NCBI RefSeq assembly: GCF_902459745.1
Contig: NZ_CABPSJ010000003.1
Location: 434,001 to 498,000 of the forward strand
DNA: 64,000 nt
Direction of reading: 5' to 3'
Source: Pandoraea communis
Lineage (GTDB): Bacteria > Pseudomonadota > Gammaproteobacteria > Burkholderiales > Burkholderiaceae
In this document: positions 39,061 through 46,182 of the stretch, in pieces
Layout: each line of letters starts with the position of its first letter
How positions within the stretch are numbered: position 1 is the first letter of the stretch
The notes under the pieces: generated by a model
Told to the model about the DNA's origin: nothing
The model's database searches: none
The model's input: only the letters and a program-made list of their open reading frames with translations
Made by a program: the position numbers and the translations under genes

Positions 39061-39696
39061 GCTCCTGAGTATCGCCGTGTCGAATCCCCCGAAGGCGCCG
39101 CAAACCATCGATATGCTTCCCGCTGTCCTCTCGTTCCACGATTGTTGCCATCGCCAATAACGACGGGCGATTCGAGCGATGTCTGTGGCATTCCCAATAT
39201 GTCATTCCCATACGCATTGCGTTGTCTCACGCATCGAGCGAACGCGTCCCGAGATGTCGCGCGTGCTTTCAGGCGATGGAGCATCGGGCATCTCTCCCGA
39301 CGCCATCACGAGGCGATGTTCTGTGGCTTCGCCGTGCCGCGAAACCGGTGTCGAGGGGTGTCTCGCGAACACATCAAAGATGAAACATCCGGGGGAGCGC
39401 ACGCCATCGTGCCACGCACGATCCCATGTGACAGCGCCATGTCGTTATCCCGTTGCCCGGCAATTTCGACGCAAATCCGTCACACGAGCCCCTTGTAAGC
39501 CGGGCCTCTTCGGCACCCGTCGCTGGTGACGTCGATATCGTTCGCAGTTCGGAAGGTCCGGCGCTCGCACGATGGTGCTGACATTCGCGGCCAGACGCAG
39601 GCTACGTATCAATGCTGAAACGTTTTCGCACACTTGCCCTCGCATGCCATCCGTTCGAAAAAACTAACGCCAATATTTTCAATCACTTAAGGCGGG
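39061..39696. other. Long regulatory intergenic region upstream of the Fap-like operon
   Basis: 636 bp with no convincing gene: short frames on both strands lack ribosome sites, domain content and normal codon pattern. It includes a CATTCCCA direct repeat (39189-39196 and 39203-39210, 14 bp apart) and an AAACGTTT palindrome (39618-39625). Such distance is usual for enhancer sites of sigma-54 activators, but no site is proven. Confidence 0.5.
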
Positions 39697-39712
39697 TGGC
39701 ACGGAAGTCGCT
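39697..39712 (+). promoter_or_regulatory. Sigma-54 (-24/-12) promoter of the Fap-like operon
   Basis: TGGCACGGAAGTCGCT matches the consensus TGGCACG-N4-TTGCW with one mismatch in the -12 box and exact GG-to-GC spacing. Transcription would start near 39724, just ahead of the ribosome site AAGGAGG (39727-39733) and ATG 39742. Confidence 0.85.
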
Positions 39713-39741
39713 TTATTGAGCCGGGCAAGGAGGGCTTAGCG

Positions 39742-40299
39742 ATGCGAATTCTCACCACCGAAATGCAGTACCGCGTACGACAAAGCGCCAGCGCACTAAG
39801 CGCAGCCGTCGTCGTGGCGCTCGGTCTGTGTGCCGTACCGGCGCACGCTCAGGACGTCTCGCGCTCGCCGCTCATGCATGTCGCGATGCTTACCGGCTCG
39901 ATGGTGCCGGCATCGTTTGGCACGACGGTGCGTCCGGTCATGTCGATCTCCGACGCCGATACCAGCGTCGTGGCGCCGGTTGCTGCACAGCCGTGCGCAG
40001 ACGAAGCCGCGGCTGTCGCAAGCAGCGACGACTCGGGCAACGCCGCCGATGGCAATCGTATGGGCGAAGCCGGCATGCCACTCGCTGCCGCCCGCATCGA
40101 CGACGAACAACTCGGAAGCCAGCGCGGCCGCAATCTGCAAGGCGGCGCGATGGTCAAGTCACCCGGAATGGCGCTCGCCAACGGCGTTACGTTGTGGGAC
40201 GAACTGCCCGGCGCCGTGACGCCGACGCCGCGTCCGCAACAACTGTCGAATGGCGTGAACAACATTCAGGTGACGCGTGTGACTTACACGACGCGGTGA
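39742..40299 (+). CDS. Small exported protein, first gene of the Fap-like operon
   Basis: A 185-residue exported protein of unknown family. The signal peptide is cleaved after AVPAHA (36). Features: I119-DDEQLGSQRGR-N131-L-Q, resembling a double-glycine-type leader motif, and NGVTLWDELPG (148-157). Both are shared with the convergent gene at 46183-46629, so the two are paralogues. It is first in the operon, in the position of fapA in Pseudomonas, but I see no clear FapA similarity. AAGGAGG at 39727-39733 gives strong translation. A minor extracellular component, nucleator or chaperone is possible; none is proven. Confidence 0.75.
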   Translation: MRILTTEMQYRVRQSASALSAAVVVALGLCAVPAHAQDVSRSPLMHVAMLTGSMVPASFGTTVRPVMSISDADTSVVAPVAAQPCADEAAAVASSDDSGNAADGNRMGEAGMPLAAARIDDEQLGSQRGRNLQGGAMVKSPGMALANGVTLWDELPGAVTPTPRPQQLSNGVNNIQVTRVTYTTR

Positions 40300-40304
40300 A
40301 CAAG

Positions 40305-40811
40305 ATGACCCCCATTTCCATGACCCATGCCGGCAGTCTGCTCGCCACGATGATCGTGGCGCTGACACCGGCAATGTTGCCCGGACGTGCACATGCCGAA
40401 CCGGCGGCGCCCGGCGACATCGTGGTCGAGCGCAGCATCGGCCCCGAGATCGCGTACCGCGGTCTGCCGCGCGTCGAGAACCCCATCGCCGTCTCGGTGC
40501 CTGCCTTCCCGACGGGGCCCTTCAATACCGCCATGGGGGCCGTCAATCAGGTCACCGATGGTGAATTGACAGGGCGCGGCAATGTGGGGCTCGTGACGAG
40601 CGCCGTGCAATCCGGCATCAACCCGGTGATGGGCGTGCTCGTGGGCAATGCCCGTGGGGGTAACGGGCTCAATACCTCGAACGGTGTCGGCGGCGGGTTC
40701 GGCGCCGGGGCCGGCGGTGGTGTCGGCAGCATCGGCACGCTCGTGCCGTCGGTGATCAACTCGGCGTTGGCACCGCTCACCAGCATCGGTGCGGCGGGAG
40801 CGGCGAAATGA
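40305..40811 (+). CDS. Small exported Gly-rich protein in the Fap-like operon
   Basis: A 168-residue exported protein with signal peptide ending GRAHA/EPAAP. The middle contains PEIAYRGLPRVENPIAVSVP and TAMGAVNQVTDGEL; residues about 115-145 are Gly-rich (GNGLNTSNGVGGGFGAGAGG). No known domain is recognised. The start is ATG 40305, five bases after the previous stop; ATG 40320 is an alternative. Its stop overlaps the next start (ATGA, 40808-40811), so translation is coupled. No counterpart is known to me in the six-gene Pseudomonas fap operon. Confidence 0.7.
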   Translation: MTPISMTHAGSLLATMIVALTPAMLPGRAHAEPAAPGDIVVERSIGPEIAYRGLPRVENPIAVSVPAFPTGPFNTAMGAVNQVTDGELTGRGNVGLVTSAVQSGINPVMGVLVGNARGGNGLNTSNGVGGGFGAGAGGGVGSIGTLVPSVINSALAPLTSIGAAGAAK

Positions 40812-41458
40812 GCGCACATCGCGGGTTGTGCGGCGCGCAGCGCGCCCTCCCTCTGGCCGTCGCGGCGTTACTGGCGACATTTGCCGGCGTGTCGTCGGCA
40901 CAGGACGTATGGATTGTGAACGGCGAACTGGCCGGCACGCACGCCACGATCGAGAACGGTGTGGCGGTGGGCGTGACCGGGGCGCTGGGGGTGAACCAGG
41001 CGGCGGGTGTCAACAACGCCCAGGCCAACAGCGCCGTGATCGCGAACGGCGGCGGGCTGACGGTCGGTGCGTCGAGCACTAATCAGCAAGCCCTCGTCAC
41101 ATCGACGACCGGCGCTGCCAGCGCCGCGATTCAAGGCAACGCATTTTCAGGCACCTCGGGGCTGACGCAAGTCAACCAGGCGAGCGGTGCCGGCAATCTT
41201 CAACGCAACGCGACCGTCATTGTGACTGGCGATGCGTCTGGAGTGGCGAGCGTATCGGATACGGCACTATCCGCTGCGATCTCCAAGGGTGGCCCGGCTG
41301 GGCGCGACAACCTCAACGATCGGTTCCGCACGGCGTCGATATCCGGTGACGCTTTTCGCGGGGCGAGCGGTGTGGTCCAAGTCAACCAGTCGGCTGGGAT
41401 AGGCAATGTAACCGCAAATGTTTTTGTGCTCCGTCCCCCGGCGGGCACATCTTTTTAA
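40808..41458 (+). CDS. FapB-like repeat protein (predicted minor amyloid or nucleator)
   Basis: A 216-residue exported protein with signal peptide ending VSSA (31). Three imperfect repeats, each with the core VNQ-xxG-xxN-xxxN, lie at residues 51-79, 110-139 and 180-209, joined by Ala/Ser/Thr/Gly-rich linkers of about 30-40 residues. Cores are GVNQAAGVNNAQAN, VNQASGAGNLQRN and VNQSAGIGNVTAN. This Asn/Gln-Gly pattern with three repeats is the hallmark of FapB/FapC functional amyloid. It precedes the larger FapC-like gene, as fapB does. The linker before repeat 3 resembles a linker of the larger protein (LSAAISKGG and LSAAVSQGG). Confidence 0.75.
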   Translation: MSAHRGLCGAQRALPLAVAALLATFAGVSSAQDVWIVNGELAGTHATIENGVAVGVTGALGVNQAAGVNNAQANSAVIANGGGLTVGASSTNQQALVTSTTGAASAAIQGNAFSGTSGLTQVNQASGAGNLQRNATVIVTGDASGVASVSDTALSAAISKGGPAGRDNLNDRFRTASISGDAFRGASGVVQVNQSAGIGNVTANVFVLRPPAGTSF

Positions 41459-41488
41459 CTGGGTAACTCTCTCGTCAAGGAGATGGTC

Positions 41489-42868
41489 ATGAAAACGAAA
41501 GCAATTGCAGCGGCTGCACTGCTGGTTGCAACGGGTAGCGCCCTGGCGTCGCCCAATCACCAGCAATATAGCTTCTCGTTCATCGGCAACGAGACCAACG
41601 TTCTGAATCTGGTCGGCATTTTCGGGCTGATCGGCATCAGGGGCTGCGTCACGGTGGATAACACCGGCAACGCCGTCGTGCAAAGCAATCAGAGCGTAGA
41701 CGTACACGGCGTGAATCTGAAGGGGCCGCTGCTTGGCAGCTTTGTGACGGGCAAGGTCACGTATGGCGTCGACTCGAAGACGACGACGGTGTCGGATCAG
41801 GGCAGCGCTTACCTGTTGGCAGGCAAGACGACCACGCACTACGACAACTCCACGTCGTGGGTGAGTGCCAGCGCGAGCGGCCACCTGAACACGAGCCAAT
41901 CGTTCCAGGCCGGTGCCGCTTACGTGGCAGGGCAGTCTAGCTCGGGTTCGGGCAGTTTCATCACAGGTGGCGGGTATCAATACTCGAATATCGCTGGCGG
42001 TGCAGGTATTGTCGGCGGCGGCGTGATTCCCCTGCCGGGCGGTTGGGCCGTGTATGGCGGCTACCTCTTCGGTAACTTCGGTGCTGGTGAGCACTCGGCC
42101 TGGGGCGGCTATGCCTACCAACAGCAGTCGCAGCAGGCCGCCGGGTTCCTGGCAGCAGGCTTCCTGAACACGCAGAAGAGCTTTGATGCATCGTTCCATG
42201 CCGTCCTGAACCACGGCAATGAATCGGTCGAGAGCGATACGGTTGCCGCAGCCGCACTGTGGGGCTTCACCAACACGTTCACGAAGTCCACCGTATGGAC
42301 CAAGGGAGCGATTACGTACCACTTCAACACGGCGCAGTACCAGACGATGGGCGCAACGCTCGGCCATGGTGCGCTGGCTAACGCCAACGGCAACATCGGT
42401 GTGAACGTGGCAGCAGGCGCCGACAACGCGCAGGCCAACAATGTCGCGATCGCTTCGCTCAATGCTCAGCCGGTGTATGCCTCGGCTCAGGTGTTCGCGA
42501 ACCAGTCGTCGAAGGGCTCGGCCAGCATCTCGCAGTTCTATGTCAACTCCAGCGTGGGTGATGGTGCTCTCGCCGGTGCAACCGGGAACGTGGGTGTGAA
42601 CGTGGCTGCGGGCGTCGGCAACGTGCAGGAGAACGGTCTGTCAGCAGCAGTCTCGCAAGGCGGCAGTGGCTGGCACAAGGGCGGCGCAGCCAACTCGACG
42701 GCGCAAACCGACCAATCGGCAAGCATGAAGGCCTCGGGTGACTTCATCGCCAACGCTTCGCTGGGTAACGGCGCACTCGCCTTTGCTAGCGGCAACGTCG
42801 GCGTGAACGTGGCTTCGGGTATCGGCAACGTGCAGGCCAACAACCTCGCCATCTCGGCAATCAAGTGA
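41489..42868 (+). CDS. FapC-like functional amyloid subunit (predicted major fibre protein)
   Basis: A 459-residue exported protein. The signal peptide ends SALA (22 or so). Residues 24-290 are Ser/Gly/Tyr-rich with segments such as VDNTGNAVVQSNQSVDV. Three 35-residue repeats follow at 291-325, 356-390 and 425-459, each containing GNxGVNVAxG-xxN-Q-N (for example GNVGVNVAAGVGNVQ), separated by linkers of 30 and 34 residues. Three repeats with linkers is the FapC/FapB plan. There is one cysteine and no C-terminal CxxC, unlike Pseudomonas FapC. ATG 41489 is preferred because AAGGAG (41477-41482) is then six bases away; ATG 41483 is too close. A terminator follows directly. Confidence 0.8.
   Translation: MKTKAIAAAALLVATGSALASPNHQQYSFSFIGNETNVLNLVGIFGLIGIRGCVTVDNTGNAVVQSNQSVDVHGVNLKGPLLGSFVTGKVTYGVDSKTTTVSDQGSAYLLAGKTTTHYDNSTSWVSASASGHLNTSQSFQAGAAYVAGQSSSGSGSFITGGGYQYSNIAGGAGIVGGGVIPLPGGWAVYGGYLFGNFGAGEHSAWGGYAYQQQSQQAAGFLAAGFLNTQKSFDASFHAVLNHGNESVESDTVAAAALWGFTNTFTKSTVWTKGAITYHFNTAQYQTMGATLGHGALANANGNIGVNVAAGADNAQANNVAIASLNAQPVYASAQVFANQSSKGSASISQFYVNSSVGDGALAGATGNVGVNVAAGVGNVQENGLSAAVSQGGSGWHKGGAANSTAQTDQSASMKASGDFIANASLGNGALAFASGNVGVNVASGIGNVQANNLAISAIK
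42359..42865 (+). repeat. Three coding repeats of the FapC-like protein
   Basis: Repeat units of 105 bases occur at 42359-42463, 42554-42658 and 42761-42865 (starts 195 and 207 bases apart). Each encodes G-A-L-A then GNxGVNVA(A/S)G and xxNxQxN. They diverge at DNA level, so they look selected at protein level rather than freshly duplicated. Confidence 0.85.
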
Positions 42869-42875
42869 TGTCGCT

Positions 42876-42907
42876 AACCGGTCCGGGAATTCCCGGGCCG
42901 GTTTTTT
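42876..42907 (+). terminator. Intrinsic terminator inside the Fap-like operon
   Basis: AACCGG-CCGGGAATTCCCGG-CCGG with a following T6 forms a strong hairpin eight bases after the FapC-like stop and before the peptidase gene, whose ribosome site starts only a few bases later. Partial termination here would make the fibre subunit in excess over the secretion proteins. Confidence 0.9.
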
Positions 42908-42920
42908 CATGAGGTGTGTC

Positions 42921-43631
42921 ATGAGTGAAGCGCGTCGTGCCGCTGTAAGGATCGCTACGGTTTGCGCTCTGGCGTGCGCAAGCGTGGCCGGGCACGCGCA
43001 GTACGCATCGGTGAATCTCGAGTCTTCGACGGGTGTACCGGCGGTCAAGAAGATGCGTTCGTTCAAATCGATGCGCTACGTGAATCTGGTCCAGCAGGAA
43101 TACGACTTCAGTTGTGGATCGGCAGCCCTGGCAACACTGCTGCGTTATGGCTACGGGATCGATATTCCCGAGCCGGAATTGATCCAGAAAATGATGGTGT
43201 TTTCCAATCCGGAAACGGTCATCAAAAATGGCTTCTCGATGCTCGACATGAAGAAATTCGTGGAGACGCTTGGACTCGAGGGCCGAGGTTTCAAAGTTGA
43301 CGTGAACGCGCTTTACGACCTGAAGATCCCGGTTATCGCGCTGATCGACGTCAACGGCTATCAGCATTTTGTGGTCATCAAGGCAGCGAAGGACGGACGC
43401 GTGTTCGTATCCGATCCGGCGCTCGGCAATCGCATCATCGAGCAAGCCGATTTTGCCAAGCAATGGAACGGCTTGGTGTTGGCGGTCATCGGCAAGCCGT
43501 TTATGGAGGATTCACCGCTGCTCAAAGGAAACGAATCCCTGGCAGTCAAGCTGCGCGACAGTGCGCTGGCGACCGGGACGTCACCGACCCCGATGGTGGA
43601 TTTCGGCATCATCCGGGCGGACCTGTTTTGA
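42921..43631 (+). CDS. C39-like cysteine peptidase, FapD-like
   Basis: A 236-residue exported C39-family peptidase. A signal sequence (about 1-27, ending AGHAQ) precedes the papain-like domain: Q59 and C65 in QQEYDFSCGSAALATLLRY, H149 in NGYQHFVVIKAA and D165 in VSDPALGN, forming the expected Gln-Cys-His-Asp set. C39 domains usually remove double-glycine leader peptides; the free-standing exported form is FapD in the Fap operon. ATG 42921 has GAGGTG at 42911-42916; ATG 42909 lies within the terminator region and is less likely. Position after the amyloid gene matches fapC-fapD. Confidence 0.88.
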   Translation: MSEARRAAVRIATVCALACASVAGHAQYASVNLESSTGVPAVKKMRSFKSMRYVNLVQQEYDFSCGSAALATLLRYGYGIDIPEPELIQKMMVFSNPETVIKNGFSMLDMKKFVETLGLEGRGFKVDVNALYDLKIPVIALIDVNGYQHFVVIKAAKDGRVFVSDPALGNRIIEQADFAKQWNGLVLAVIGKPFMEDSPLLKGNESLAVKLRDSALATGTSPTPMVDFGIIRADLF

Positions 43632-43643
43632 GATCAGACCATC

Positions 43644-44405
43644 ATGAACCGATATGTTCCGATGCTGGCAATACCGCTGTTTGCGAGCGCCCTGCCGGCA
43701 TTTGCATCGAGCGTGGTGCCCGAGACGTGGACGCCCGTGAGCGACGAAGTGCTCGCGCATGCGACCGGCAAGTACGCGCAACAAAACATGATCACCGGCT
43801 TTCAGCTCGTGATGCAGTCGCAATGGCAGATGCCGACCGGGGCGAGCCTGGCGGCCACCGGTGTGCTCGGCGTCAGCCAAGGGAGTTCCGGCTTCCAACT
43901 GCAGACTGGCGCAGCCACCGGCATCATCCCCGGCTTCGTGAGCGCGACCACACCAATCACACAAGCCGTAGCGGGTGGGATGAGCGTGCTCGTGAATGGC
44001 GTGGCTCAGATTACGCAAGTTGCGGGAGATGCAAACAATGCCTTGAACAAAGCCACAATTCAGTTCGGCCCTGGGATATTGATTACCACGCTGGTACCGG
44101 TCAGCGGGCAGGGCGCGAACAGTTCGCGCACGACGGTGGGCAACCTGAACGCGAGCGTGGCCATTACGTCCGCAGGTATGCAGATCTCGCTCAATACGCC
44201 GAACGGCAATCTCGGTCAGAGCGTGGGCGGCGGTGCCGGCGCGGCGATGAACCAGATCATGCAGGTCGTGCAGGTCGCGGGTAATGCTCAGCAGGTCATG
44301 AACACGATGCAATTGAACCTGCAGACGAGTCCGCTCACGTCGAACGCGCTGCGTCAGGCCGGCATTCAGAACGCAATGGCGAACATGGTCGCCCTGCGCC
44401 GATGA
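43644..44405 (+). CDS. FapE-like exported protein
   Basis: A 253-residue exported protein, signal peptide ending LPAFA (21). The mature start carries PVSDEVLAHATGKY (31-44), similar in spacing to double-glycine leader motifs and to the first gene of the operon. Two degenerate repeat-like segments, AQITQVAGDANNALNKA and MQVVQVAGNAQQVMNTM, echo the amyloid repeats. Asn/Gln/Ser-rich composition fits an extracellular fibre-associated protein. Its place between the peptidase and the porin matches fapE, a minor fibre component in Pseudomonas. ATG 43644 follows the peptidase stop by 12 bp. Confidence 0.7.
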   Translation: MNRYVPMLAIPLFASALPAFASSVVPETWTPVSDEVLAHATGKYAQQNMITGFQLVMQSQWQMPTGASLAATGVLGVSQGSSGFQLQTGAATGIIPGFVSATTPITQAVAGGMSVLVNGVAQITQVAGDANNALNKATIQFGPGILITTLVPVSGQGANSSRTTVGNLNASVAITSAGMQISLNTPNGNLGQSVGGGAGAAMNQIMQVVQVAGNAQQVMNTMQLNLQTSPLTSNALRQAGIQNAMANMVALRR

Positions 44406-44427
44406 AGTGAAGAGCAAGTGAAGTAAC

Positions 44428-44500
44428 GGCGTCGCGCTGCCGTGTGTGCACGGGGCGACGCCGGCAGCAGTGTCCGGCAATGCAAGTCGTCGCCGGACAC
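44428..44500 (+). repeat. Two perfect hairpins before the porin gene
   Basis: CGGCGTCGC / GCGACGCCG (44428-44436, 44455-44463) and GTGTCCGGC / GCCGGACAC (44470-44478, 44492-44500) are tandem 9-bp inverted repeats in the 306-bp gap between the FapE-like and FapF-like genes. Neither has a T-tract. They may stabilise or process the transcript or attenuate it. No other feature is seen in the gap except the ribosome site at its end. Confidence 0.6.
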
Positions 44501-44711
44501 GATGAAAACTAGAAGTGGGGCGTCGCCGCAGCAACACCCGCGGCGCAAAGCAGGTGATGTCGGCAGGGCCCGCGCATGACATATCGAGGTGAATGGCAAC
44601 GGGTTTCGCACGCGTCACCCCGCAGTCGAGCAGCAAGGACAACGTTGTTGGTAATACACGTTTGTTGGATTGCGCGCGGACGCCTGTCCGCACTTTTACC
44701 CGGGGGGGATC

Positions 44712-46043
44712 ATGAAGACTCACCGCTTTTTTCCCGTTGCCGCTATTCCGTTGGGGGTACTGCTTTTCACGCTATCGGCCCAGGCTCAGGAGCATACGAA
44801 CCCATCGCCGGACGACCGTCTGCAAATGTTGATGGACATGGTCGACCGGCAGCAGCGGGAAATTTCTTCTCTGAAACAGCGCCTCACCGACATTGAGATG
44901 GCGCAACGCGGTCGCGGTTTGACCGCGTGGGACACTGCGCAGATTGCGCAGGTCTCTCCCGGCGATGGTTCGGCCGCTGGCTCTGCAGGTACCCCCGGCG
45001 GCGGTGCTGCCGGGGCTGCGGGCCCGACAACGGCCACGCCGATCGGCGAGACGCAGCAGATGCAAAAGAGCGAGAGCGACTCGCAGCGCACGCCGGCCGA
45101 AGAGGCGGTGGTGCAGGCGCAGCATGCGCCGCTGTTCGACCGCAAGCTCACTATCGACGCCGGTATCAGTTACAGCTACTACGACCGTCGCCAACTCGTG
45201 TTGAGCGGTTTTCTCGCCCTCGACGCCATCTTCCTCGGTCAGTTGAACCTCGGCCAGACCAAGGCCAATGTGTGGACGTTCGACGTCAACACGCGCTACG
45301 GTATCAACGACCGGTTGAGTGTGGCGTTCGACGTGCCGTACCTCTACCGCAATTCCGACTTCATTTCGGGTGGGGTGGGCGGCGCGGCGTCGTCGATCAG
45401 CGATATCAGCAAGAATTCGGCGAACATCGGCGACGTCAATGCATCCCTGTATTACCAGATCGTCAAGGAGAATGCGAACTGGCCCGATATCGTGGCGTCG
45501 TTGCGGGTGACCGCGCCGACCGGCACGTCGCCGTTCGGCATCAAGCTCGGTACGCCCGATCCGACCAACAACAACCTGACGACGCCCTCGCGTCTGCCCA
45601 CGGGGAACGGGATCTGGGCGGTCACGGCCGGCCTGTCGTTCTTGCGCACCTACGATCCGATCGTGCTGTTTGCCAACGTGGCGTACACGTACAACGTGGC
45701 TCGCACGTTCGACGACATCTCGACCATCGAAGGCACGACGCAGCCCGCGAAGGTCAAGTTGGGCGACATCGTTCAGGTTGGCGCCGGGATGGCGTTGGCG
45801 CTCAACGACAAGACCGCGTTATCGATCTCGTACTCGACGGCGATCTCGCGTGCGACCAAGACGGCCACGCCGGGTGGCTCCTGGACCACGGTGGCGGGCA
45901 GCACGACCAACGCGGCATCGCTCAACTTCGGCATCAACTACGCGATCAACAAGCACTGGACCGTGAATGGTTACGTCAACGCCGGCATGTCGCCGGATGC
46001 ACCGAACTATGTCGTCGGCCTGCGCTTCCCGTACACGTTCTGA
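44712..46043 (+). CDS. FapF-like outer-membrane amyloid secretion porin
   Basis: A 443-residue exported protein. The signal peptide ends SAQAQ (about 26). Residues about 33-62 form a heptad-rich coiled coil (LQMLMDMVDRQQREISSLKQ), then a Gly/Ala/Thr/Ser linker (80-150), then a beta-barrel with alternating hydrophobic strands, aromatic girdle residues and a terminal Phe (RFPYTF). This is the FapF design: periplasmic trimeric coiled coil, linker or plug, and barrel that exports the amyloid subunits. FapF of Pseudomonas is about 430 residues. ATG 44712 has GGGGGGGA just upstream; an upstream in-frame start would disrupt the signal peptide. Confidence 0.82.
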   Translation: MKTHRFFPVAAIPLGVLLFTLSAQAQEHTNPSPDDRLQMLMDMVDRQQREISSLKQRLTDIEMAQRGRGLTAWDTAQIAQVSPGDGSAAGSAGTPGGGAAGAAGPTTATPIGETQQMQKSESDSQRTPAEEAVVQAQHAPLFDRKLTIDAGISYSYYDRRQLVLSGFLALDAIFLGQLNLGQTKANVWTFDVNTRYGINDRLSVAFDVPYLYRNSDFISGGVGGAASSISDISKNSANIGDVNASLYYQIVKENANWPDIVASLRVTAPTGTSPFGIKLGTPDPTNNNLTTPSRLPTGNGIWAVTAGLSFLRTYDPIVLFANVAYTYNVARTFDDISTIEGTTQPAKVKLGDIVQVGAGMALALNDKTALSISYSTAISRATKTATPGGSWTTVAGSTTNAASLNFGINYAINKHWTVNGYVNAGMSPDAPNYVVGLRFPYTF

Positions 46044-46093
46044 TGATGCTTTCGGCGCGTGGCGCCGAGCAGAAGTCGATTGTGCAAAGCGTG

Positions 46094-46127
46094 TGCTGCG
46101 CGTCACCTTGATCGGGGGCGCGCAGCA
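46094..46127. terminator. Hairpin between convergent porin gene and paralogue
   Basis: TGCTGCGCG (46094-46102) and CGCGCAGCA (46119-46127) form a perfect 9-bp stem between convergent genes. There is no T-run on either strand, so it is at most a weak or Rho-assisted terminator. Confidence 0.35.
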
Positions 46128-46182
46128 ATACGAGGTAAAGAGAACGGGTCTTGAAGGTGTCGCGGTGCTACCGGCCCATCGG

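Noticed and set aside
38971-39529. Open frames in the gap between the activator and the amyloid operon
   Set aside because: They start at weak codons without ribosome sites, are rich in Arg/Cys/Ser typical of non-coding frames, and contain no domain or signal peptide.
44094-44105. Partial match to the 37434 palindrome inside the FapE-like gene
   Set aside because: Only part of the sequence matches and it lies in coding sequence; likely chance.
44594-44610. TGGCAACGGGTTTCGCA as a second sigma-54 promoter upstream of the porin gene
   Set aside because: The GG-to-GC distance is one base too long; sigma-54 promoters tolerate almost no spacing change.
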